64,000 nt of DNA from the NCBI GenBank assembly GCA_036267975.1, contig DATAVA010000064.1:1-64000 (forward strand), given 5' to 3'. Position numbers and translations under genes: made by a program. The stretch's first letter is position 1, and each line of letters opens with the position of its first letter. Source of the stretch: DAIDKA01 sp036267975 (GTDB taxonomy: Bacteria > Pseudomonadota > Gammaproteobacteria > Steroidobacterales > Steroidobacteraceae). Below the pieces are notes generated by a model. That model searched no databases. It saw only the letters and a list, made by a program, of their open reading frames with translations, and was not told the origin of the DNA. This document shows, one piece after another, positions 40,064 through 47,845 of the stretch.

Positions 40064-40917
40064 CGGCGCCTCGCCTTGCGCGAGGTTGCAGGCGTCGCCC
40101 GCTTCGGCGCCCGGCTGGGTGCGGTGACCGTCGGTGTGCGGTCGAGGCTGGCCTTCAGGGCCGCCATCAGGTCGACGACATTGCTGGCGCGCTTTGGGGT
40201 CGGTGCCGCGGCGAGTGAAACTTCCTCGCCGTGCAGCTTGCGTTTAATCGCTGCCGCTACGCGATCTTTGAATTCGTCGGTAAACTCGCCCGGGTCGAAT
40301 TTCTTGACCGCCAACTGCTCGATCAGTTGCGTCGCGAGTTTCAGTTCAGCCGCGGAAACGTGCCCGGATTCGATTCCCAGATCCGACATTGGCCGCAGCT
40401 CGCCCTGGAAGTGCAGCGGGTGCAAAGCCAGTCCCGTGCCGAACGGCCGGATCACGACCACGTGTTCCTTGCCGCGGGACACCCAGCGTCCCACTGCGCA
40501 CTGGGCGGTGTGCTTCAATGCGGTCGTGAGCAGGGCATAGGGCTTCGCCCCGCCTTTCTCGGGGGCCAGCAGGTAGGTCCCGGCGTAGTACACCGGATCG
40601 ACGGACTGCAGCGGTACGAATTCGCTGATCTCGATGGCGCGACTCGTTTTCTCCTCCAGCTCCTTGAGCTCCTGAGGTGAAAACATGACGAACCGGTCCT
40701 TTGCGAACTCATAGCCTTTCGCCATGTCGGCGCGCTCGACCACCTTGCCATCCTTGACCGCAACGTACTGCTGCCTGACCCGCGAGCCATCCTTGGCTCG
40801 CAGGAAATTGAACGCTATTCGCTCCGAGACTTCAGTCGCCGAGTACACCTGAACCGGAATGGCCACGAGACCAAACGACAGGGTCACCGAGGCAATCGGG
40901 CGCGTGCTCGTGGGCAT
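40060..40917 (-). CDS. ku: Ku, DNA end-binding protein of non-homologous end joining
   Basis: A 285-residue bacterial Ku. It begins IASVTLSFGLVAIPVQVYSAT and carries AFNFLRAKDGSRVRQQYV, GYEFAKDRFVMFSPQELKEL, DPVYYAGTYLLAPEKGG and HPLHFQGELRP. The tail (about 235-285) is rich in Lys, Arg and Pro, as in Ku proteins that recruit LigD. Ku homodimers thread onto double-strand break ends. No ligD is present in the window, so its partner ligase must be elsewhere. The start has no strong competitor. It precedes the coupled TPR gene. Confidence 0.95.
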   Translation of the reverse strand: MPTSTRPIASVTLSFGLVAIPVQVYSATEVSERIAFNFLRAKDGSRVRQQYVAVKDGKVVERADMAKGYEFAKDRFVMFSPQELKELEEKTSRAIEISEFVPLQSVDPVYYAGTYLLAPEKGGAKPYALLTTALKHTAQCAVGRWVSRGKEHVVVIRPFGTGLALHPLHFQGELRPMSDLGIESGHVSAAELKLATQLIEQLAVKKFDPGEFTDEFKDRVAAAIKRKLHGEEVSLAAAPTPKRASNVVDLMAALKASLDRTPTVTAPSRAPKRATPATSRKARRR

Positions 40918-40936
40918 GCCGCACTCAGACTGCCGT

Positions 40937-41347
40937 CTACGGCTTGGGGTCCGTATCGGCCTTGGTCTGCTTTGCCTGATCCTCGGCCACCTGGAAGGCA
41001 GTGTCCGCCTGTTCCTTGCAGGCCTTCTGCGGCTCCCCGCTCAGACTCTCGCACTGGGCGAGGGCGATCTTGTGATCGCCCTGGGCTTTCGTGTCGGCAA
41101 CCTTCTCGGCCTGCACCGCTTCGGTGTGTGCCTCAGCCGCCTTTTCATCATGCACCACGCTTGCGGCGCTGTTCACCTTGTCGCTGGCCCGCTGCTCGGC
41201 TTTCGCCGCATCTTCGCTGGCGGTGTTTTCGGCAGCGGCCGTGTCCTTGGCGACGCGGTCGGGGCTCTTGGCCTGGTTGCAGGCATTGAGCACGCAGGCC
41301 GCCAATAGCGCAATCGTGACCACTAACGTCGTTTTGTTCGGTGTCAT
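40937..41347 (-). CDS. Alanine- and lysine-rich lipoprotein
   Basis: A 136-residue lipoprotein with lipobox LLAAC (or LNAC five residues later) and a mature part that is almost wholly helical and rich in Ala, Lys, Glu and Asp (KDTAAAENTASEDAAKAEQRA), with one cysteine pair (AQCESLSGEPQKAC). It is similar in style to small stress-induced envelope lipoproteins. The gene lies 19 bases upstream of ku on the same strand and five bases downstream of the DUF1328 gene, suggesting a stress-linked operon. No specific family recognised. Confidence 0.72.
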   Translation of the reverse strand: MTPNKTTLVVTIALLAACVLNACNQAKSPDRVAKDTAAAENTASEDAAKAEQRASDKVNSAASVVHDEKAAEAHTEAVQAEKVADTKAQGDHKIALAQCESLSGEPQKACKEQADTAFQVAEDQAKQTKADTDPKP

Positions 41348-41352
41348 GATGT

Positions 41353-41517
41353 CTAAACTCGCGGGCGGCGTCCCATGAAGAAGGTGACGATCGCGATGAC
41401 CAGGAATATCAGGAACAGCACTTTCGCGATGCCGGCGGCTCCCGCTGCGAGTCCCCCGAATCCGAGGATGGCTGCCACTATGGCGATGATGAAGAACACG
41501 ACGGCGTAGTGAAGCAT
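41353..41517 (-). CDS. DUF1328/YtjA-family small membrane protein
   Basis: A 54-residue protein with two membrane helices. It begins MLHYAVVFFIIAIVAAILGF and continues GGLAAGAAGIAKVLFLIFLVIAIV, ending GRRPR. This is the standard size and pattern of DUF1328 (YtjA-like) proteins, which are induced under envelope or osmotic stress. The ATG at 41517 follows AAGGGG. The longer open frame to 41790 is not supported. Confidence 0.9.
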   Translation of the reverse strand: MLHYAVVFFIIAIVAAILGFGGLAAGAAGIAKVLFLIFLVIAIVTFFMGRRPRV

Positions 41518-41636
41518 GGAAGACCCCTTATCAAGCGACATGCAAAGCACGTCTATTGACCGGCAGGGTATGCAACCCGCATGGCGGCGTAAGTCCGGCC
41601 GCATCGGCACTAATCGTAGGCTTCGCCCTACGGTTG

Positions 41637-42011
41637 TTACCAAATCCGCAGGTACATCACCAGGGTGACCGCGAATAATGCTGCAGAGCACAGCAGATAC
41701 CCGGGCGCTGAAACGCACCACTGCCGGCCATTCGGACCCGCGCTGAACTGATGGCGGGCGAGGAGGGTATTGGCGATGAACACACTGCACAGCAGAAAAC
41801 CGACATAGCGCTGCGGATGGAGGGCCCCGGCGCTCGCATAGGGATCCTTGACGATCCCCAGCAGGCTCAGCAGATCAAGGAGGCTGAGGAGGTTCAGGCT
41901 CACGCCCACACCCAGCGCGACCATTGCCACGGTGTAGACGGGGCCGTTGCGCAGCCAGCTGCGGCCACAACAGTTCAACATCGATTCGAACAATCCGGCG
42001 TAGAGGTTCAT
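41637..42011 (-). CDS. Hypothetical membrane protein, four helices
   Basis: A 124-residue protein starting MNLYAGLFESMLNCCG with hydrophobic segments near VYTVAMVALGVGVSLNLLSLLDLL, YVGFLLCSVFIANTLLA and YLLCSAALFAVTLVMYL. The N-terminal cysteines (NCCG) are unusual. No ribosome site is strong. Its start diverges from the diacylglycerol kinase gene. I do not recognise a family. Confidence 0.6.
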   Translation of the reverse strand: MNLYAGLFESMLNCCGRSWLRNGPVYTVAMVALGVGVSLNLLSLLDLLSLLGIVKDPYASAGALHPQRYVGFLLCSVFIANTLLARHQFSAGPNGRQWCVSAPGYLLCSAALFAVTLVMYLRIW

Positions 42012-42153
42012 GGCGGAAGGCGCATTCACTTTGCCGTGTAAAGTAAATGGCGCGTGCTGCGGTGGCAAGCGCTTTTTCCGCTACTGGCTGGGGTCGAGGC
42101 TTAGGCTAGAATCAAGGCCGACTGGCAGGCCGCCGGCGGGGACGGGAAAGCGC

Positions 42154-42528
42154 ATGACCTTAGCCCATAAGAATCTCTCCTTTGCACAGCGCCTGGGTTT
42201 TGCGCTCACCGGGCTCGCGCATGCCTTGCGTGCCGAACGCAGCCTGCGCACGCAGCTGGGGTGCCTGGTGGTCGTGGCTGTGGCGCTGGCGTACCTGCGC
42301 CCGCCGGCGGTGTGGTGGGGCCTCGTCAGTGTGTGTGCGGCGGGCGTGTTCGCGGCCGAACTGTTCAATACCGCGGTCGAACATCTGGCGGATCACGTAC
42401 AGCCGCAGCTGCATCCACAGATCCGCATCGTCAAAGACTGCGCGGCCGCCGCGGTTTTGTGCGCGGCGCTGGGTGCGGTCGGCGTGGCGATTGCCCTGGT
42501 AGTGGAGCTGGCCGGTCATTGGCATTAG
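42154..42528 (+). CDS. dgkA: Diacylglycerol kinase (undecaprenol kinase type)
   Basis: A 124-residue three-helix inner-membrane kinase. The signature E..NTAVE...D is present (FAAELFNTAVEHLADHV, residues 66-82), with VKDCAAAAV downstream where DgkA has KD.ASAAV. A basic N-terminal segment precedes the first helix. It phosphorylates diacylglycerol, recycling the by-product of membrane-derived oligosaccharide synthesis. The frame is open to 42010, but ATG 42154 (MTLAHKNLSFAQR) matches the family length. It is followed by a membrane protein gene after 12 bases. Confidence 0.93.
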   Translation: MTLAHKNLSFAQRLGFALTGLAHALRAERSLRTQLGCLVVVAVALAYLRPPAVWWGLVSVCAAGVFAAELFNTAVEHLADHVQPQLHPQIRIVKDCAAAAVLCAALGAVGVAIALVVELAGHWH

Positions 42529-42540
42529 AGTTGACCCAAC

Positions 42541-43161
42541 GTGGCTGACCTCTATAAAGCGCTTGCCCAGATCCATGCCATCCGCGGTCAGATGGCCCGC
42601 GGCACGGAATTTCACGGCTATGGGCCCGAAACCGTTACGGCGACCGGCCTGCTGGCCGGGGCGGCAGCCGCGTTGCAAGCAGCGGTTCTGAAAGACCCGG
42701 GGGACCATGCCGCGCGGTTCTTGCTGATCTGGATTTCGACCGCAGCGCTGGCGGTGCTGGTCACGGGTCTGCAGACCATCACCCGGACGCGACGCGTTCA
42801 TTCGGGCCTCGTCAGCCATATGATTGGTTCGGCTGCCGAATCATTTCTGCCGGCCATTGGCGCGGGCATACTGGTGACGCTGATCCTGGTCCGCAGCGCG
42901 CCGCGGGAGCTGTGGATGCTGCCGGGCCTGTGGCAGATCTTCTACGGTCTGGGCATTTTTGCGTCCTGTCGGTTCGTGCCGCGGCAGATGCTGGCGGTGG
43001 GCGTATGGTTTTTGGCCACGGGCGCGCTGTGTCTGACGACGGGTACCGGGGGTCACGCCCTGTCACCGTGGGAGATGGGCTTCCCGTTCGGCATTGGCCA
43101 GCTGCTGATCGCGGCGGTGCTCAAGTTCAGTTACCGTGAGGCGGATGAAGATGCGCAGTAA
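42541..43161 (+). CDS. Hypothetical membrane protein linked to winged-helix regulator
   Basis: A 206-residue protein with about six hydrophobic segments (TATGLLAGAAAALQAAVL, FLLIWISTAALAVLV, AIGAGILVTLILV, LWQIFYGLGIFASC, QMLAVGVWFLATGAL, FGIGQLLIAAVLKF). Its GTG start lies 12 bases after dgkA. The 3' end overlaps the regulator gene by about 17 bases. Pairs of this kind of membrane protein with a small winged-helix regulator occur in many proteobacteria, with unknown role. ADLYKALAQIHAIRGQMARGT at the N-terminus is soluble and probably cytoplasmic. Confidence 0.78.
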   Translation: MADLYKALAQIHAIRGQMARGTEFHGYGPETVTATGLLAGAAAALQAAVLKDPGDHAARFLLIWISTAALAVLVTGLQTITRTRRVHSGLVSHMIGSAAESFLPAIGAGILVTLILVRSAPRELWMLPGLWQIFYGLGIFASCRFVPRQMLAVGVWFLATGALCLTTGTGGHALSPWEMGFPFGIGQLLIAAVLKFSYREADEDAQ

Positions 43162-43525
43162 GAAGCCGGCACGACCGGGCTTTGCCTACGATGCCCTGGA
43201 CAGTGTGATTCACGAGCGGGCCCGCCTGAGCGTGCTCACGTCGCTGGTGACGCACCCCAAGGGCCTGGCGTTCGCGGACCTGAAGTCCATGTGCGCACTG
43301 ACCGACGGCAATCTCAGCCGTCATCTGCAGGTGCTGCGGGGCGCGAAGCTGATCGAAATCACCAAGGATGTGGATCGCAACCGCCCGCACACCTTCTGCC
43401 GCATCACCGCGAACGGGCGCAAACGCTACCTGGAATATCTGGCGGTGCTCGAGCAGGTGATCCGCGATGTGGTCGCGGGCGAGCAATCCGACGCGGCGGG
43501 CGAGGGCACCCAGGTCCCGGCCTGA
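43145..43525 (+). CDS. Winged-helix transcriptional regulator (ArsR/MarR-like)
   Basis: A 126-residue DNA-binding protein with IHERARLSVLTSLVTHPKGLAFADLKSMCALTDGNLSRHLQVLRGAKLIEITKD, a complete winged helix with recognition helix NLSRHLQVL and wing KDVDRNRPHTFCRITANGRKR. It matches the small transcriptional-regulator group often coded after a membrane protein. No ligand-binding cysteines. Three starts are possible (GTG 43136, ATG 43145, ATG 43151); GAGGCGG before 43145 favours that one. It probably controls its own operon. Confidence 0.9.
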   Translation: MKMRSKKPARPGFAYDALDSVIHERARLSVLTSLVTHPKGLAFADLKSMCALTDGNLSRHLQVLRGAKLIEITKDVDRNRPHTFCRITANGRKRYLEYLAVLEQVIRDVVAGEQSDAAGEGTQVPA

Positions 43526-43535
43526 GCCCGACTTT

Positions 43536-44324
43536 CTATCCGGTTCCGACTTTCATACCGTTCAAGTGCTCGCGCACGCCGTTGCGGTGGCCCTCGCTGC
43601 TCGTCACAGTGGTGCCGCAGGCCAGTACAAATATGAAATCGCCGCGCGGCGTGCGGCTCAGTTCGCGGATGAAGTTGACGTTGATGAGGCACGAGCGGCT
43701 GATGCGCAGCATGGGCTGGCTGCGCAACGAAATTTCCGCCTGCTGCAGGGTGCTGCGGGCGTGATACTGCGCGCGGCCCACCGTGAATTTCACGTAGTTG
43801 CGGTCCCCTTCCACCAACTCGATGTCGGCGATGTTGAGGATGTGCATGCTGCTGCCCGACTCGGCAATAATCCGGGGGCTGGTGTCGGCGAGGGCTTTGA
43901 CGTCGCGCTCCAGCCGTGACACCACTGACAGCAGTGCCTGGCGCCGGTCATCGGCTTGCAGGGCGTCGCGTTTACGCCGCACCCGCGCCACGGTTGCCTT
44001 GAAGCGCTCGTAGTCGAAGGGCTTCAGCAGGTAATCGCTGGCGCAGACTTCGAAGGCCTGCAGCGCATAGCTGTCGTAGGCGGTCACGAAGACAATGTCG
44101 GGCAGGTTCTGCTGATCAAGCGAGCGTGCCAGGGCGATCCCGTTGACGGTATCGATCTGTATATCCAGGAACAACAGATCCGGAGGGTTTGCCAGGATCG
44201 CCGCCAGCGCGCTGCGGCCGTCGGCATACTCACCGGCAATATGCAGGTCCGGCTCCCGGCCGCAGCATTCACGCAGCGTGCGCCGCGCGGCCGATTCGTC
44301 ATCGACGATGACGACCTCGATCAT
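43536..44324 (-). CDS. LytTR-family response regulator
   Basis: A 262-residue regulator: receiver with Asp54 (LLFLDIQID), Thr/Lys switch residues (FVTAYDSYALQAF and YLLKPFD) and a C-terminal LytTR DNA-binding domain (IELVEGDRNYVKFTVG, YHARSTLQQAE, RISRSCLINVNFIREL). LytTR proteins bind short direct repeats upstream of their targets, often envelope and competence genes. It forms a two-component pair with the kinase gene, whose stop overlaps this start (ATGA). Confidence 0.95.
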   Translation of the reverse strand: MIEVVIVDDESAARRTLRECCGREPDLHIAGEYADGRSALAAILANPPDLLFLDIQIDTVNGIALARSLDQQNLPDIVFVTAYDSYALQAFEVCASDYLLKPFDYERFKATVARVRRKRDALQADDRRQALLSVVSRLERDVKALADTSPRIIAESGSSMHILNIADIELVEGDRNYVKFTVGRAQYHARSTLQQAEISLRSQPMLRISRSCLINVNFIRELSRTPRGDFIFVLACGTTVTSSEGHRNGVREHLNGMKVGTG

Positions 44325-45496
44325 GTCGTCTGTGAGGCCGGGGCCTCGCGCGATGCGGGCTCACGCAGCAGGGGCATCTGCACGATGGATGCCCAGGCGG
44401 CAGACTCTTCGTGCACGCTCAAGGTGCCGCGCTCACCAAAATGCACTGCCAGCCGCTCGCGGACGTTGCGCAGTCCGATGCCATGGCGAGCGGGCGTGGC
44501 GGCACCGGTGGTGTTGCGGACGATCAGGCGCAGCTGCTGCGGATCGCACTGGACCTCGATGGTCACGTTCACCGCGCCGCTGTGGCCGGCGAGCCCATGA
44601 ACCACGGCATTCTCGATGAGCGGCTGCAGGATCAGGCTGGGTACCCACGCAGCGGGCAGATCTGCGGGGTCCGGCAATGCCAGGGTCAGACGTTCCGCGA
44701 ACCGCTGCTGTTGCAGGCCCAGGTACAGGCGCGCGAACTCGATTTCGGCCGCCACCGGCGTGAACTCCGATTCGCCGGCGGCGAGCAGCCGGCGCAGCAG
44801 GTCGCTCAGCTGCACGATCATCTTCTGCGCCGTCTGCGGATCCCAGCGGATCTGACCACGGATGGTATGCAGCAGATTGAACAGCGTATGGGGTGAGAGC
44901 TGCATGCGCAGGGCGGCCACGCGTGCCGCGTTCCAGGCGCGTTCCAGCGCCGCGCGCTGCAGCTCCGAATCGCGGAATCTGCGGTACAGCGAGAAGCCGC
45001 TTACCAGCGCCAGCGCGAATCCGTAGGTCAGCAGAAAGCTGGTGGCGCTGGCGATGCGCAGCGCCAGCTCCGACTGCGGGCCCTGCCACGGCATGTTCAT
45101 GCGGTCTTCCGGCTGACTCATTTCCATGGGGTCACCGAGCATGTGTTCGGCCACTCCCAGCAGTGGCGAGGCCAGCAGCGCGAACACCAGGGCCAGAACG
45201 ATCTGCAGCGCCGCGCGTTGCGGTATCGGACGCCACCCGATACGCATCGCCACCTGCACGCACAGCAGCAGCACGGGGTACAGCAGCAGGTGTTGCAGCG
45301 ATCGGGCGGGCCAGGTGGCGAACAGATGTCGATTGCCCGCCGGGTCCAGCGACACGGACATGTTATGGGCGTACAGGACGTTCGACACCGTGACGTAAAT
45401 CCAGAACGCACTGAGCACGCCCAGCTGCGCCAGGGTACCGAGGCGGGTGCGATCCCGTTGGGCATCTGCCGCCGTCGCCTGCGTCGCGGTGTCCAC
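44321..45496 (-). CDS. LytS-type sensor histidine kinase (His_kinase family)
   Basis: A 391-residue membrane kinase with four hydrophobic helices in the first half (LGVLSAFWIYVTVSNVLYA, LLLYPVLLLCVQVAM, LQIVLALVFALLASPLLG, ATSFLLTYGFALALVSGF). The catalytic part follows: MQLSPHTLFNLLHTI supplies the phospho-His, and the ATPase shows LILQPLIENAVVHG and GIGLRNVRERL. No extracytoplasmic sensor domain is visible, so sensing is presumably within the membrane. The GTG at 45496 was chosen over the longer open frame to 45691, whose residues are Arg/Pro-rich and not protein-like. The partner is the LytTR regulator. Confidence 0.88.
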   Translation of the reverse strand: MDTATQATAADAQRDRTRLGTLAQLGVLSAFWIYVTVSNVLYAHNMSVSLDPAGNRHLFATWPARSLQHLLLYPVLLLCVQVAMRIGWRPIPQRAALQIVLALVFALLASPLLGVAEHMLGDPMEMSQPEDRMNMPWQGPQSELALRIASATSFLLTYGFALALVSGFSLYRRFRDSELQRAALERAWNAARVAALRMQLSPHTLFNLLHTIRGQIRWDPQTAQKMIVQLSDLLRRLLAAGESEFTPVAAEIEFARLYLGLQQQRFAERLTLALPDPADLPAAWVPSLILQPLIENAVVHGLAGHSGAVNVTIEVQCDPQQLRLIVRNTTGAATPARHGIGLRNVRERLAVHFGERGTLSVHEESAAWASIVQMPLLREPASREAPASQTT

Positions 45497-45644
45497 GGGG
45501 CCAAGCCTACACGGAATCAGCTGCGGTTCGCCGCGGCTGGTACGAACCCGTAATTTGCGGGGACGAGTGCGGGCCGCGGCTACAGACCGGCCGCCGCCGC
45601 AGGGCGTTACATATAGCGCAGGTATCGGGCACGGGAGAGCGCAA

Positions 45645-46001
45645 ATGTTTTCACAGCACGGGTTCAGGGCTGCGCTGGCCACAGGTCTCATCGGCCTGCT
45701 GCCCTTTGGAGTCGCCGCGGCGCAGGGCTCGCGGCCGCCGTTCGCGGAACCCTCGGTGGTCGTGAACTACGCCGATCTGGACCTCGGGACCCGACTGGGC
45801 GCCGAGAAGCTCTATGAGCGGATCGAGCAGGCGGCGGCGCAACTGTGCCCGCGGGTGGCGTTCCAGGAACTGCCGCGCTACGCGGCGTCCCTGCGCTGCC
45901 GCAACGAGGTCGTCGCCCATGCGGTGAGCAGTATCAACAGCGCGCAGCTGGCGGCGGTGTATGCCTTGCACACCCATCACCTCGGGCATAGCGCGGTTTG
46001 A
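45645..46001 (+). CDS. UrcA-family secreted protein
   Basis: A 118-residue protein with signal peptide (LIGLLPFGVAAAQG) and the UrcA pattern: VVVNYADLDLGTRLGAEKLYERIEQAAAQLCP and a late cysteine in LRCRNEVVAHAVSSIN, which pairs with the first. UrcA proteins are small periplasmic proteins of unknown function, common in Sphingomonadales and Steroidobacter-like bacteria. It diverges from the LytS gene, so it may be a target of that system. ATG 45645 starts the signal peptide with GGGAGAG upstream. Confidence 0.85.
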   Translation: MFSQHGFRAALATGLIGLLPFGVAAAQGSRPPFAEPSVVVNYADLDLGTRLGAEKLYERIEQAAAQLCPRVAFQELPRYAASLRCRNEVVAHAVSSINSAQLAAVYALHTHHLGHSAV

Positions 46002-46008
46002 CGGGCGA

Positions 46009-46063
46009 CCGGATCGGCGGTGAACCTTCTGTAGGGACGCCTAGTACCCGGCCGCCGATCCGG
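46009..46063. terminator. Long inverted repeat between urcA and ggt
   Basis: Perfect 12-base arms, CCGGATCGGCGG (46009-46020) and CCGCCGATCCGG (46052-46063), with 31 bases between. The right arm lies within the last codons of the gamma-glutamyltransferase gene, whose stop is at 46041-46043. The two genes converge here, so a shared bidirectional termination structure is the simplest reading. No T-run is present. Confidence 0.4.
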
Positions 46064-47831
46064 CCGCGCGGCGATCGTCGCTGGCGCCATACATCATCCC
46101 GGCGCGCAGGCGGCCGCCGAGCGCCGAATCATTGCCGGAGGAGGCACGCGTGGGAGCGGAGTTGACCTGCGGGATGACGATCAGTTCGGCCGCTCCCCAC
46201 GGCGACTGTTCGGCCAGCGTATAGCCGCGGGCCTGCAGTGCCTGAATGGTATCGGCGGACAAGGCAAGCGGTTCCATGAAGAGCACGTCCGGCAGCCACT
46301 GGTGGTGCAGGCGGGTGGCGTTGACGGCTTCCTGCGGTTCCATGCCGTAGTCGATGAGATTCAGCAGCACTTCCAGGGTGATGGTAATGATGCGCGAGCC
46401 ACCCGGGCTGCCCACCACCATCATGACCCGACCGTTCTTGAGCACCAGCGTGGGTGACATTGAGGACAGCGGCCGTTTGCCCGGTGCAATCGCATTGGCG
46501 GTTCCCTGCACCAGCCCGAAGAGATTGGGTACCCCCGGCTTGATGGTGAAGTCGTCCATCTCATCATTCAAAAAGTAGCCGGTGCCCGGCGCCATGACCC
46601 CGGCGCCGAACAGGCCATTGATGGTGTAGGTGACGGACACGGCATTGCCGTGGTCATCCGCGACGGAATAATGAGTGGTTTCGGGCTTTTCGTGCGGCGG
46701 GGTTCCCGGCTTTATGAGGGCGGAAGAACCCGCGCGAACTGGATCAATCTGGGCGCGAATCAGGGCTGCATATTCCGGGGTGAGCAGCTTCTCCACCGGG
46801 TTGTGGACGAACACCGGATCCCCGAGCAGCGAATTGCGATCCACATACGCATGGCGCATGGCCTCGGTCATGACATGCACCGCCGCGGCGGAGTGAAAGC
46901 CCATGCCCTTCAGGTCGTAGCCTTCGAGAATCTGCAGCAGTTCGCACAGCGTCGTGCCCCCGGAAGAGGGCGGCGGCGCCGAGGCAATCTGATAGCCGCG
47001 GTAGCTGCAGTACACCGGATCACTTTCGGTGACGGTATAGCGGGCCAGATCCTGGGTGGTGATGATGCCGCCGTGATCGCGCATGGCCTGCGCCAGATGG
47101 TCCGCATTGCCGCCGCGCGTGCCGGACTTGTAGAACGCGTCGCTGCCGCTGCGCGCGATGGCCTGCAGCGTGCGCGCGAGCTCGGGCTGCACCAGGCGCT
47201 CACCCGGCTGGTAGGGCGAACCATCCGCATGCAGGAACACGTGTGCGGCCTGCGGGTCATTGCGGAAGCGGCGCGTCCCGGCATCGAGGATGTCGGTATC
47301 GCCACGCGTGAGGATGAAACCCTCGCGCGCCAGCTTGATGGCAGGCGCCATGACCTGGGCGCGGGTCAGCGTGCCGTAGCGCTGCAATGCCGTTTCCAAT
47401 CCCAATACCGTCCCGGGTACCGCGACGGCGCGATAGCCGTCGATGCTCGCGCCGCGTATCGGATTGCCATTCGCATCCAGATACATATCGGCGGTGGCCG
47501 CGGCCGGGGCCGTCTCGCGGAAGTTCAGGAAGACGTTGGTCGAGGACTTGGCCAGATGGATCACCATGAAGCCGCCGCCGCCGATATTGCCGCAGCAGGG
47601 GTTCGTGACCGCTTCGGCGTAGCCCACTGCGACTGCCGCATCGACGGCATTGCCGCCCCGCCGCAGAATTTCAACCCCGACATCGGAAGCCAGGTGCTGG
47701 GCCGACACGACCATGCCATGTGCCGCCTCCAGTGCCGGCTTGGAAGCGGCGGCCGCCGCTCCGGCACACAGCAGCGCGGCTGCGGTGGTGGCGAGCAGGG
47801 CGGGGCAAAATCGACGGGTCGGGTGCGTCAT
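46041..47831 (-). CDS. ggt: Gamma-glutamyltransferase
   Basis: A 596-residue periplasmic enzyme that cleaves or transfers the gamma-glutamyl group of glutathione. Signal peptide followed by HGMVVSAQHLASDVGVEILRRGGNAVDAAVA, NIGGGGFMVIHL, FRETAP and the autoprocessing site KPETTHYSVAD with the nucleophilic Thr385, which becomes the N-terminus of the small subunit. Later GNAVSVTYTINGLFGAG and GGSRIITITLEVLLNLIDYG are present. The open frame extends far upstream to 48575, but that part is a shadow of the permease gene. ATG 47831 gives a normal signal peptide and family length. The adjacent permease may handle its products. Confidence 0.94.
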   Translation of the reverse strand: MTHPTRRFCPALLATTAAALLCAGAAAAASKPALEAAHGMVVSAQHLASDVGVEILRRGGNAVDAAVAVGYAEAVTNPCCGNIGGGGFMVIHLAKSSTNVFLNFRETAPAAATADMYLDANGNPIRGASIDGYRAVAVPGTVLGLETALQRYGTLTRAQVMAPAIKLAREGFILTRGDTDILDAGTRRFRNDPQAAHVFLHADGSPYQPGERLVQPELARTLQAIARSGSDAFYKSGTRGGNADHLAQAMRDHGGIITTQDLARYTVTESDPVYCSYRGYQIASAPPPSSGGTTLCELLQILEGYDLKGMGFHSAAAVHVMTEAMRHAYVDRNSLLGDPVFVHNPVEKLLTPEYAALIRAQIDPVRAGSSALIKPGTPPHEKPETTHYSVADDHGNAVSVTYTINGLFGAGVMAPGTGYFLNDEMDDFTIKPGVPNLFGLVQGTANAIAPGKRPLSSMSPTLVLKNGRVMMVVGSPGGSRIITITLEVLLNLIDYGMEPQEAVNATRLHHQWLPDVLFMEPLALSADTIQALQARGYTLAEQSPWGAAELIVIPQVNSAPTRASSGNDSALGGRLRAGMMYGASDDRRAAGSAAGY

Positions 47832-47845
47832 GCGGCGCGACCTTA

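Noticed and set aside
40060..40917. Complete bacterial end-joining locus
   Set aside because: Ku is clear, but no LigD or other ATP-dependent ligase is encoded in the window.
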